DNA from: Ilumatobacteraceae bacterium
GTDB lineage: Bacteria; Actinomycetota; Acidimicrobiia; Acidimicrobiales; Ilumatobacteraceae
NCBI GenBank assembly: GCA_022425725.1
Contig: JAKMEY010000059.1
Location: 1-64,000, forward strand
Direction: 5' to 3'
DNA: 64,000 nucleotides
A program made the translations under genes and the position numbers. Each line of letters begins with the position of its first letter. The first letter of the stretch is position 1. This document shows, in pieces, positions 1-8,408 of the stretch. The notes below the pieces were generated by a model. The model was not told the origin of the DNA and made no database searches. It worked only from the letters and a program-made list of their open reading frames with translations.

Positions 1-3000
1 GAACGGCATCAAAGTCAGCAGCGAACGACTTATTGCCTTCCTCATCTTGGGTGTAACACGATCCACCGAACGAATACTCGCAATCGTCAAGTTTGCCACC
101 GGCAATGACAACAGCGAGTTCCATCTCCCTCGTCTGTTTCACATCCCAGTTCGGGAACACACGAAGCGTGTATGTTCCGTCATCCAGTGCCATTCGAAGG
201 GCGGCAGGTCGAGTTGCGGTGTTTTCTTCTGTGTTGCCCCAATCGACCCAGTCGCATTCCCAGGGCTGATCTCCCTCATCACACACGACGGCTTCGGCGT
301 GCGCATACGGCATCCGAGTTGCACAGTCTGCCGACTCGCAATCTTCTTCTCGGTAGAGCACCGGCCCGTCGATCGCCGGTGTGCGTAGACAGGTGTCTTG
401 ATTGGTCACGTCGGTACCTTCAGGGCATCCTCCGACATATGAACCACCGCCGGAGGTCATGTTTGCGACGCCGTCGGTAACGGTGACCGCAACGACATTG
501 CGCACGCCTGATTCGAGGTCGTCCCATGATGGCCAGAACTCAACCTCATAGGAGCCATCGTCAAGGCTGATTGCGAAGCGACCCTTTCGTGAGCCGTCCC
601 AGCCAGTTCCCGTGCCGTCAACCCATTTTCCAGTGTTTGCCTCGTGAACCGAGAGCCATCCACCACGAACTGCGGTCGTGCCCTCTTGGTCATACAGGGT
701 GCCGTAGAGCGTTGGTGTCGGGTAGATCGCGACAAATCTTTGGGTCTCTGCGTCGTACGTCCACGTGTTTTCTGCACTGATTCCTGACACATCACATGCT
801 TCAGGGTCAGTGTTTCCTGCAACACAGTCACCGGACGCTTCGATGGTGAAGTCAACTCTGAACGGCGCGACCTCAACGTTGCCGCTCCAGTTCCACGGTG
901 CCTCTACCCGTAGGCGATAGGTGCCAGGTTCAACAATTGAGATTGCAAACGCGCCCTTGTTGTCACCCCTTTGCAAAGTATTTGAACCGCCGAGCCATTC
1001 CGACCATTCACCCATACACCAGTCAGGAATGTCGCCGTTTTCATCGCGTTCATCTTCTCCGCACCAGTTCTGCTCAGTGATCCGCTCCAAACCGATATGC
1101 GCATCACCAACAGGCGTTTCGCCATCGGGCGCATACAACGTGCCTCGGATGTTGGCGTCGACAAGCCGGGCGGTCAACCCATTGACAGCATCGCTGGCAT
1201 TGTCGTTCGAGCCGTCAGGTGTACACGACTGGCTGTACGGAGACGCAGACGACCTCGGATCTTCTGCGATCGATGCGAGGTCATCTGCGCTCATCTGACA
1301 CCAATTGCCGTCAGAGTTCACGGCCACCACGACAGTGCGCTTCGCATATCCGGCTGTGTTATCCCAGCTTGGGTTGGCGGTCACCCGGTAGTAATCGAGG
1401 GCATCTCCCTCAGAAGGTGGCAGGTCAATGTTGAAATTACCAATGCGGTCAACATTTCCCCAACCGAAGGTGTTGCTGCCGTAGTCGGTCCACTCCCAGC
1501 CATACTCGCTTGCGTTCCATGAGAACGCCTGCCATTGCTGGACCTCGACCCAACCGTCACCGATGCCAGGGCAACTATTTGCGTCGACCGCTGACGAACA
1601 ATCTGCATCGGGCGTGACAACACGGCCAGGCATGTTGCCTGCCTTCATCGTGAGCGTCACCGGGGTATCTGCACCGTAGAGCGCACCCTCCGCACAGGTT
1701 GGCACTCCGTCTGGTTCTGAATAGTTCGATGCGCCAAGGCACCATGACCTTCCATCAGCCCAACCCGAATAGACGTAAACGTCGTAGCGTGCTCGCACAA
1801 CTCCAGCGTCAGTCGGTGGAGGGTTCAAGTTCATCTCGTACTTCGTTGAGGCTGTGTCGGTGGTGTCTTTATCGGCGAGCGCACCACCGAAGGTACCGTT
1901 CAATTCAGAATCAGGATTTCCCCACACCCGACGAGAATTCATGCCCGTTTCCCACTGGCAACCACCGTCATCGGTGCAGTACTGGAAGTCGATCCACACG
2001 TCAGCCAGAGGGCCTCCCTCGTACACCACTTGACCCACAACGTTTGCTCCGTCGAGTTCGATGTTGTCAGACAACGTTGTCGACATCGCAGTGGTTGGGT
2101 TCGCGCAGTCCCAAGCGGTCGCAACCGACTGCGACGAGGCGTATGCCACTGCACTGCCGTTACTGCAGACAACCAGATATTTCGTTGTGCGAGCGTATTC
2201 AGTTGAGTCCCACGGGGGTTCAAAGTTGAGTTTGTAGGCCCCGTTGGATTCCAACTTTGACGCAAAACGACCGTCTTCGTCGGTATTCATCCAAGAGCCT
2301 GACCACTGCCAGTGCTCGTTGTCAGAGTTCCAACTTTCGATGTTGACGTGTCCCCAGGCAACCGGATCAAGGCCTGCCAACAGCACACCTCGAACGTTCG
2401 GAAGTTCAAGTGTCATCCCGTAAAACGTTGCGGCACTACTGCACGTAAACCCGTCAGTTGGGGCCAAGCCAAGTTCGTTCAGATCACTTTCGGCGAGCTC
2501 GCCAACACAGGCTTTGCTTGCCGAGTCAACGTGCACATACAGGGTGCGAGTGGCGTAGCCGTCTTGGGCTTGGAATCGCACTCGGTAGTCGCCAGCGGGT
2601 AACGCAAGAGCGAATTCGCCATCTCTTTCGATGTGAGTACCCTCAACTTCAGAGTTCCACTCATAGCGCCCGATCTCGGAGTCCCACTGAGTAACTTCCA
2701 CCCACGTGTGCTCAACCGGGGTTCCTGCAAGGTCACTTCCATCTTCGGGGTACAGCAAAGTGCCGACAACGTTCGGACTGTTAAACCGCATCACATAGCG
2801 GCCAGAAAGGTTCGCAGAAACTCCAGAAACACTCAATGCACCAGACCCGCTTACCACGATCTCCACATTTATTACCGTCGTCGCAATTGCAGGACCGCTG
2901 TAGTCCCACGAGGGAGAAACTCGGAAACGGTACGTACCCGACTCTTCGATGAACAAGGAACCATGCCCGTCCTCGTCCGCGTCAGCACCACCAACCCATC

Positions 3001-4126
3001 TGCATTGGACGTCGCCATACTCTTCGTCAACTGCGCATAGTTCGTAGCTAATCCACGCAGCAACCGGGGCGCAACCAGCACCCGAGCCCGGCAGACACAC
3101 CTGCATCTTGAAGTTAGGGGTATCCATTGGCAGCACGAAGCGGCCACCTGATGACGCGAGACTTCCTGAGCAGGAAGGCTCGGCAGATTCCGGCCCGTTG
3201 TCAGTCCACGTGCAGAGCGACGCAGATGTGATGTTTCCGCTGCCAGGCACCTCGGTCACTTCAACGATGTAGCGCGTTGAGGCAACGTCATAGCCGCCAT
3301 CCCAGGGCTTGTTGATGTTGATCATGTAGTAGGTCGCTTCAGAGAACGGCAACGTCACAAGTCCAGGGACTGACGTTTCGTCTCCGCCCCATTCAGGGTC
3401 ATTCGTCTGTGTTTCAACTCCAGCGACGGAAGCCCAAGGGTAAGAACCTCCCGAACTGCCACCCGGACTCCACTGATCGACGTTGACCCACGCCCGTTCG
3501 ACTGGCGTTCCCGATCCATCCACCACGATCGCTTCGAAGTTCGCGCTCAAAAGGGGAATCACTATTGTGCTCGCACATGCCTGATCGGCATCGGCGCCAC
3601 AGAGCGGCTGGCCACTCGAGTAGATCGCCTCGACACCCCCACTGATGAGAACGTCGATATCGCGGCTCACGTACGACGAGCCTGACGGGGGATTCAAGCG
3701 ACCGCCCCACTCACCATCGGGCAAGGTTGTTGAGAATGTTCCATCGTCCGCAAAAAGATCTCGGTAGCAATAGTCCGGTGGCTGAGTTTGCAATTCCCCC
3801 CAGTCTTGATCGCATTCATCGATCTGGTTCCAGAGATTGATTGAGACCCCGGAGACAAGAGCTCCAGACTGGTCGGTCACGCGACCTGAGAAAGTTGTCA
3901 CCGACGGCGCCGATGGCACTCGGGTTCTCTGTAGTGCATCAATTTCAGCATCACTTAGCGATCGACTGTTCTCTGACTGAGCCACTACTTGTTCCGGACC
4001 AGACGAAGAAACTGATTCACTCCCGGAATCATCTGCTGCTTCCGCGACGTGACCAAGCGACGCCACGCTAAGGGCGGAAACCAGCGACATCGTGACAAAT
4101 CGCCGAGCAGGATGAAACTTACGCAT
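1..4126 (-). CDS. Very large secreted modular repeat protein (partial, C-terminus outside window)
   Basis: I read this frame by hand without a stop from the ATG at 4126 to the left edge, giving about 1,375 residues. The start follows an AAAGGGG ribosome site. Residues 1-30 form a signal peptide (MRKFHPARR, hydrophobic core, cleavage near AEA-AD), so the product is exported. After an acidic Ser-rich stretch come about ten modules of roughly 105-160 residues, starting near residues 78, 190, 335, 446, 575, 692, 830, 990, 1137 and 1252. A typical module opens with [PA]N[VIM]xG, continues with AWVxVxxW, then DGxFAxxL, GxYxLxF and PPWD/PSWD. Linkers carry a pair of cysteines, suggesting one disulfide per module. 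The pattern resembles carboxypeptidase-regulatory-like (Ig/transthyretin-type) beta-sandwich domains. No enzyme motif is visible; a surface adhesin or matrix role is inference. It is divergent from a lipoprotein gene across 201 bp. Confidence 0.85.
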   Translation of the reverse strand, partial: MRKFHPARRFVTMSLVSALSVASLGHVAEAADDSGSESVSSSGPEQVVAQSENSRSLSDAEIDALQRTRVPSAPSVTTFSGRVTDQSGALVSGVSINLWNQIDECDQDWGELQTQPPDYCYRDLFADDGTFSTTLPDGEWGGRLNPPSGSSYVSRDIDVLISGGVEAIYSSGQPLCGADADQACASTIVIPLLSANFEAIVVDGSGTPVERAWVNVDQWSPGGSSGGSYPWASVAGVETQTNDPEWGGDETSVPGLVTLPFSEATYYMININKPWDGGYDVASTRYIVEVTEVPGSGNITSASLCTWTDNGPESAEPSCSGSLASSGGRFVLPMDTPNFKMQVCLPGSGAGCAPVAAWISYELCAVDEEYGDVQCRWVGGADADEDGHGSLFIEESGTYRFRVSPSWDYSGPAIATTVINVEIVVSGSGALSVSGVSANLSGRYVMRFNSPNVVGTLLYPEDGSDLAGTPVEHTWVEVTQWDSEIGRYEWNSEVEGTHIERDGEFALALPAGDYRVRFQAQDGYATRTLYVHVDSASKACVGELAESDLNELGLAPTDGFTCSSAATFYGMTLELPNVRGVLLAGLDPVAWGHVNIESWNSDNEHWQWSGSWMNTDEDGRFASKLESNGAYKLNFEPPWDSTEYARTTKYLVVCSNGSAVAYASSQSVATAWDCANPTTAMSTTLSDNIELDGANVVGQVVYEGGPLADVWIDFQYCTDDGGCQWETGMNSRRVWGNPDSELNGTFGGALADKDTTDTASTKYEMNLNPPPTDAGVVRARYDVYVYSGWADGRSWCLGASNYSEPDGVPTCAEGALYGADTPVTLTMKAGNMPGRVVTPDADCSSAVDANSCPGIGDGWVEVQQWQAFSWNASEYGWEWTDYGSNTFGWGNVDRIGNFNIDLPPSEGDALDYYRVTANPSWDNTAGYAKRTVVVAVNSDGNWCQMSADDLASIAEDPRSSASPYSQSCTPDGSNDNASDAVNGLTARLVDANIRGTLYAPDGETPVGDAHIGLERITEQNWCGEDERDENGDIPDWCMGEWSEWLGGSNTLQRGDNKGAFAISIVEPGTYRLRVEAPWNWSGNVEVAPFRVDFTIEASGDCVAGNTDPEACDVSGISAENTWTYDAETQRFVAIYPTPTLYGTLYDQEGTTAVRGGWLSVHEANTGKWVDGTGTGWDGSRKGRFAISLDDGSYEVEFWPSWDDLESGVRNVVAVTVTDGVANMTSGGGSYVGGCPEGTDVTNQDTCLRTPAIDGPVLYREEDCESADCATRMPYAHAEAVVCDEGDQPWECDWVDWGNTEENTATRPAALRMALDDGTYTLRVFPNWDVKQTREMELAVVIAGGKLDDCEYSFGGSCYTQDEEGNKSFAADFDAV

Positions 4127-4327
4127 GAGATCCCCTTTCGAGGGAGAACCGGTTGGGTTTGAAGAAGACCTTAACCGGATCAAATTGCCCGAACGAGCCG
4201 GATATGTATTTCGAACTCTTTGTTAACCTGCTATTCACACAACGCTCTTCAGTTCACACAGTGCTGAGCCGCGCATTCACAAGTGCGCCAAATTAGGTAA
4301 CGCGACTGCAAAAGGTACGCTGAAACA

Positions 4328-5002
4328 ATGGCGAGGCAACGGGCGGGTCTACTCACCATCACGCTAGTTTCAATACTTACCTTGCAGTCGTGCGGTTCCA
4401 CTGATTCGTCGCAGGGTGAGACCCCTTCGACGGCGTCTGTGCCCGCACAAGATGACGACACAGACCTCACGACCGAGACGACTCCCCCGACAGTCACGTC
4501 AACGTCAACCACCACACCACAAGCGTCAACAACATCATCATCGATCGCTGAGCAACACACCTCAACATCGCTGCCAGCAGATTCAACGACGACAACAACC
4601 ATCGAAGATCTCGACCAAGCGCAGGATCAACCATCCACGACACTCCCGACGACAACAACATCTGTTGCGGCGTCGACCACAACGTTCACTGGCTCGGGCA
4701 GTTCATATACGGCTTCTCCCGACGACCCCTTCGAATGCACCATCACGGTGATATCCGCGTCACCAGCCCCCGATGGCGAACGACAGTTTGATCTGCGTAT
4801 TGAAAGCACCTCAATACGGGGAACCGCCTATGTTCGCGTGAGTTGGGGGAATCAGCTGCGTAACCACCTCATCCCTCTCTCATTGGGGGGCGTCGGTATG
4901 ACGAGGGTCGCAGCAGGACTGCAGGGCGAGGTTGAGGCAGTCGTGTTTTCGGCCGCAGATTTCAGACCATCCTCTGAGCGTTGCTCAGCTTCGGCACCGT
5001 GA
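4328..5002 (+). CDS. Ser/Thr-rich lipoprotein of unknown function
   Basis: 224 residues. The N-terminus is a lipoprotein signal (MARQRAGLLT, hydrophobic stretch, then L-Q-S-C with Cys22 as the lipidation site), so it should be anchored to the outer face of the membrane. Residues about 25-130 are a low-complexity linker dominated by Thr, Ser, Pro and Gln, as expected for a flexible and possibly glycosylated wall-spanning stalk. The remaining 90 residues look like one small beta-rich domain (ECTITVISASPAPDG ... YVRVSWGN) with a cysteine near each end that could form a disulfide. I do not recognise the family. The start is the ATG after an AAAGG-like site. It is divergent from the large secreted repeat protein, so the two may share an upstream region and an envelope role; that is inference. 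Confidence 0.75.
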   Translation: MARQRAGLLTITLVSILTLQSCGSTDSSQGETPSTASVPAQDDDTDLTTETTPPTVTSTSTTTPQASTTSSSIAEQHTSTSLPADSTTTTTIEDLDQAQDQPSTTLPTTTTSVAASTTTFTGSGSSYTASPDDPFECTITVISASPAPDGERQFDLRIESTSIRGTAYVRVSWGNQLRNHLIPLSLGGVGMTRVAAGLQGEVEAVVFSAADFRPSSERCSASAP

Positions 5003-5080
5003 AGTTTGAAATCCTGAGCTGACGGTTGCGCCCGACTAGATCCTCATCTGCGACGCAACAACTTCGATAGAGAGCCTCTG

Positions 5081-5153
<73 letters not shown>

Positions 5154-5158
5154 TAACG

Positions 5159-5188
5159 ACGGACGGGGCCCCGAAGGACCCCGTCCGT
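5159..5188 (-). other. 13-bp hairpin with UUCG tetraloop between two tRNAs
   Basis: On the transcribed strand the arms ACGGACGGGGUCC and GGGCCCCGUCCGU pair over 13 bp with one G-U pair, closed by a C-UUCG-G tetraloop, the most stable class of RNA loop. The first base coincides with the final A of the encoded CCA of the upstream tRNA-Asn. No U-tract follows, so it is not a canonical intrinsic terminator. It may be a processing signal, an attenuator between the tRNAs, or a GC-rich terminator of the U-less type described in Actinobacteria. Confidence 0.8.
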
Positions 5189-5263
5189 GGCTCCGGGAGC
5201 AGGGCTCGAACCTGCGACCCGCTGATTAACAGTCAGCTGCTCTGCCAACTGAGCTATCCCGGA
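5188..5263 (-). tRNA. tRNA-Asn (GTT)
   Basis: Cloverleaf with acceptor TCCGGGA/TCCCGGA, D arm GCTC..GAGC, anticodon stem CTGAC/ (loop TGTTAAT) with anticodon GTT, T arm GCAGG-TTCGAGC-CCTGC and discriminator G. The 3' CCA is encoded (5188-5190), unlike in the neighbouring CAT tRNA. Transcribed first in a two-tRNA unit downstream of rpoD, with its own promoter-like sequence just upstream. Confidence 0.95.
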
Positions 5264-5276
5264 ATAACCGTGGAGA

Positions 5277-5305
5277 ATCTTATCGCTCTCGCGCCTCACT
5301 GTCAC
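5277..5305 (-). promoter_or_regulatory. Predicted sigma-70-type promoter of the tRNA pair
   Basis: On the minus strand, GTGACA (5300-5305) and TAAGAT (5277-5282) are separated by exactly 17 bases. The expected start of transcription lies about 7 bases before the tRNA-Asn 5' end, which suits a tRNA precursor. It sits in the short gap after the rpoD stop. Confidence 0.55.
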
Positions 5306-5347
5306 CAAGGGTCACCTCTGGTGCTGTGTTTTGTTGAGCCAACTCGA

Positions 5348-6586
5348 CTACTGCAGAAACTCGCGAAGACGTTCGGCCATCAGCGGTGAGCGCAACCTCG
5401 CAAGAGTCTTCGCCTCGATCTGTCGAATGCGCTCACGGGTGACACCCAGTTCGGCACCGACCTCTTCAAGCGTGCGAGGTCGATCGAGCCCGAGACCGAA
5501 GCGCATCTGCAAAATCTCCCGTTCACGTTCACCGAGGCTGTCGAGAAGCTCAACGATCTTTGACTCGAGGTCAAGTGCCTCAACTTGAGAGGCGGGACCA
5601 GCCACATCGTCGGCAACGAAGTCACCAAGTTCGGCATCATCTCCGTCACCCACTGGCGAATCAAGCGAAAGGGGCTCTTGCGACCAGCGCAACAATTCAG
5701 AGACCCGGTCTTCTGGCATGTGTAAGCGTTCAGCAAGCTCCGGCACCGTTGGTTCACGTCGGAACTCCTGAAGGAACTCTCGACGTCCTCTCAGCAGACG
5801 GTTGAGGTGCTCAACCATGTGCACCGGTATGCGGATAGTTCGAGATTGATCGGCGATCGACCGTGTGATCGCTTGGCGTATCCACCATGTCGCATACGTC
5901 GAGAATTTGAAGCCCTTTGCGTAATCAAACTTCTCGACTGCCTTCATCAAACCGAGGTTTCCCTCTTGAATGAGGTCAAGAAGTTGCACTCCCCTATTGG
6001 TGTAACGCTTCGCAATTGAGACCACCAAACGAAGGTTTGCTTGAGTCAATGCATGACGGGCACGCTGCCCTCGTGACACTTGCCGCAGCAACTGGCGACG
6101 CTCCGCATCGTCAACAGAGCCAGTATCAATCGTGGCTGCAGCCTCAATGCCCTCAGCTACTAGGCGCGCCAAGCGGCGCTCTTCGTCGACACTCAACAGG
6201 TCGACTCGCCCGATCTCTTGCAGATACATCCGCATTCCATCGCCCGCAGCAACATCGCCACCCGTCGCACGGCGCCCCCTGTTGACCCTGGGAATACCCG
6301 CCGTGTCATCCATCTGCCGGCGACGCCGACGCCCCAATGCCGGGGTTGCATCGTGGTCTGCTTCAACCTCGACGGCGTCATCAATTTCGATTCCCAGTTT
6401 GGCGAGTGCGTCACTCACCGAAATGAGCACATCAGGAGTGAGTTCGACATCTCGAACGACATGCGCAACATCTTCAGCGTGAACAACCCCTTGAGTTCGT
6501 CCCCGGGCAACTAACGCCTGCCAATCGTGATCAACCACTCCGGGTAACGCAAGAAAGACTGGAGCTTCATCCTCACGAGGCTCCAT
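5348..6586 (-). CDS. rpoD: Primary RNA polymerase sigma factor RpoD/SigA
   Basis: 412 residues from the ATG at 6586, which overlaps the end of dnaG by 14 bases; longer in-frame starts lie inside dnaG and were discarded. Directs core RNA polymerase to housekeeping promoters. A region 1.1-like segment ([16 protein letters not shown] .. LGIEIDD) is followed by a Gly/Arg/Asp-rich linker, region 1.2 ([19 protein letters not shown]), region 2 with core-binding ([19 protein letters not shown]) and the -10 reading helix ([14 protein letters not shown]), region 3 and region 4.2 with the -35 helix-turn-helix ([19 protein letters not shown]). The presence of 1.1 and the exact region 2.4 motif indicate the primary rather than an alternative sigma factor. 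It forms the classical macromolecular-synthesis pair with dnaG, translationally coupled by overlap. Confidence 0.95.
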   Translation of the reverse strand: MEPREDEAPVFLALPGVVDHDWQALVARGRTQGVVHAEDVAHVVRDVELTPDVLISVSDALAKLGIEIDDAVEVEADHDATPALGRRRRRQMDDTAGIPRVNRGRRATGGDVAAGDGMRMYLQEIGRVDLLSVDEERRLARLVAEGIEAAATIDTGSVDDAERRQLLRQVSRGQRARHALTQANLRLVVSIAKRYTNRGVQLLDLIQEGNLGLMKAVEKFDYAKGFKFSTYATWWIRQAITRSIADQSRTIRIPVHMVEHLNRLLRGRREFLQEFRREPTVPELAERLHMPEDRVSELLRWSQEPLSLDSPVGDGDDAELGDFVADDVAGPASQVEALDLESKIVELLDSLGEREREILQMRFGLGLDRPRTLEEVGAELGVTRERIRQIEAKTLARLRSPLMAERLREFLQ

Positions 6587-8330
6587 CGGCAACCTCCTCA
6601 CGTTCAATAAGCCAACCCAATAACCACTCGGCTGCATCTTCGGCTCGATGTGGATCTTGCAAATCTTCGACAAGTCGACGCGCCTGCGCATCACTTGCGA
6701 TCCTTTCGGAGTCTGCACCTGGAATGACACGCCTCAACTCACGTCGCACTGCCGCCGCAATGAGAACACGAGCCTCCATCGGAGCGTCAACCACGACATC
6801 AACAATTGCAGCCCGCTCGACAACCTCTCGCGCCTGACCATCAAGTCGATCAAGCGCAATCTCAAGATCACCATCTGACTCGACCAAGGTGTCAAAGGCC
6901 TGCCGATTCGCCCTGTCAGAAAACAGTGGCCCCGCCAGCCATGGCGCCACTGCATCCCAATCTTGAACGAGCACCGCAAGCACGACGAACTCTGCGTTAT
7001 CGCGAGGAGCATTTCGTCGACGAGCCGAAGGCACGGTGAGCGCGGGCGCACGACCGCCCTGCTCGGCGACGAGCACCAAGTCATGAACCGGCAGGTCAAG
7101 ACGCGTCGCCACTTCACCTGCATACAACTTGCGAACATTGACGTTGGAATGCTCATTCACGACCGCCATTGCGCTCTCGGCTGCTCGAGTTCGGTGTTCA
7201 GGAGTATCTGACGGCATTGTTGCGAGCACCCTGTCGATTCGGAAGGCAAGGAAGGGAGATGCCTGCTCGATCGCTAACGGAAGCGACTCAGGGTCTGACT
7301 GAGCGAGATCCCCGGGATCTTTGCCACCCAACAGCTTCGCAACGGAAACCTCGACGTCGTACTTTCGCTCCCACTCGTAAAAACGCTCAGCTGCCCCTTG
7401 ACCTGCTGCGTCGGCATCAAATGCGAGCACGACACGCGAGGTGTAGCGCTTCAACAACTTCACATGCTCTTCGGTGAACGCCGTCCCGCAAGTCGCGACC
7501 GCAGTTGGTACCCCGCTGCGATGAAAGCCGATCACGTCGGTATACCCCTCACAAACCACCGCGAGGTTCTGACGAACGATTTCACCTTTCGCCCAGTTGA
7601 GGCCGTACAGCACGCGCGACTTCGTATAGATCGGTGTCTCAGGTGAGTTCTTGTACTTCGCGGGGTCGGTTGAACCCGGCAAAATGCGTCCCCCGACAGC
7701 CACCGGGTCACCACCATCGTTCATGATCGGAAATACAACGCGTCCGCGCAGCGCATCTTGCATACGGTTACGTCGATTCCGAAATGCAAGACCGACATCA
7801 TCGAGAACTTTCTCTTCGACGCCGGCCTGAGACGCCAATGCGTCCCATTCATCGGGTGCCCAGCCGATGCGAAACTGGCGAGCAATCTCACCGTCGATAC
7901 CGCGAGAGCGAAGGTAATCTCGCGCGGGCCGAGCGTCGGGTGCGGTGAGTAATCGTTGGTGGTACCACTCGACAGCGGTCTCCATGCCCTCAACTAAGCG
8001 TTTGCGGCGAGCCCGATCTTTCGACTGTCCGGTCGACGTGTAATTGAGTTGAATGCCGGCTTTCGCGGCGAGAAATTCGACTGACCCAATGAAATCGACA
8101 TGCTCGGTTTGCTGCACAAATGTGAATACGTCTCCCGACGCGTCGCACCCAAAGCACTTATAACGGCCGGTCTCTTCACGAACATTGAACGAAGGGGTCT
8201 TTTCTCCGTGAAACGGGCAAAGGCCGACCCAGTTGCGACCGGTGCGACGCAGCTGCACATGCTGGCCGACAACATCGACGATCGAGACCGTTGCGCGAAC
8301 GCGGTCGATGTCATCGTCGGAAATAGCCAC
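6573..8330 (-). CDS. dnaG: DNA primase
   Basis: 585 residues from GTG at 8330, chosen because the family begins just before [20 protein letters not shown]; a GTG at 8369 would add 13 residues. Synthesises RNA primers at the replication fork together with DnaB helicase. A CHC2 zinc ribbon is visible (C38, H41, C59, C62). The TOPRIM domain has its catalytic Glu in [12 protein letters not shown] (about residue 261) and the metal-binding AFDADAAGQ (Asp305, Asp307). The less conserved C-terminal third should be the helicase-binding domain. Length is normal. It lies 78 bases downstream of ppdK and overlaps rpoD by 14 bases, so it is probably co-transcribed with both. Confidence 0.95.
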   Translation of the reverse strand: MAISDDDIDRVRATVSIVDVVGQHVQLRRTGRNWVGLCPFHGEKTPSFNVREETGRYKCFGCDASGDVFTFVQQTEHVDFIGSVEFLAAKAGIQLNYTSTGQSKDRARRKRLVEGMETAVEWYHQRLLTAPDARPARDYLRSRGIDGEIARQFRIGWAPDEWDALASQAGVEEKVLDDVGLAFRNRRNRMQDALRGRVVFPIMNDGGDPVAVGGRILPGSTDPAKYKNSPETPIYTKSRVLYGLNWAKGEIVRQNLAVVCEGYTDVIGFHRSGVPTAVATCGTAFTEEHVKLLKRYTSRVVLAFDADAAGQGAAERFYEWERKYDVEVSVAKLLGGKDPGDLAQSDPESLPLAIEQASPFLAFRIDRVLATMPSDTPEHRTRAAESAMAVVNEHSNVNVRKLYAGEVATRLDLPVHDLVLVAEQGGRAPALTVPSARRRNAPRDNAEFVVLAVLVQDWDAVAPWLAGPLFSDRANRQAFDTLVESDGDLEIALDRLDGQAREVVERAAIVDVVVDAPMEARVLIAAAVRRELRRVIPGADSERIASDAQARRLVEDLQDPHRAEDAAEWLLGWLIEREEVADGAS

Positions 8331-8408
8331 ACTGAGGAATCTAGTTGTCGGCGCATGCCGAGATACCACAGCGAGGCATCACCCCTGCAGACGGATCGTG
8401 CGCCTAGA

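Noticed and set aside
4416-4751. Arg/Gln/Pro-rich overlapping plus-strand frame
   Set aside because: It is an out-of-frame reading of the Ser/Thr-rich lipoprotein linker; low complexity explains the length.
5348-6730. 460-residue sigma factor
   Set aside because: The first 48 codons are inside dnaG in another frame; ATG 6586 precedes the recognisable region 1.1.
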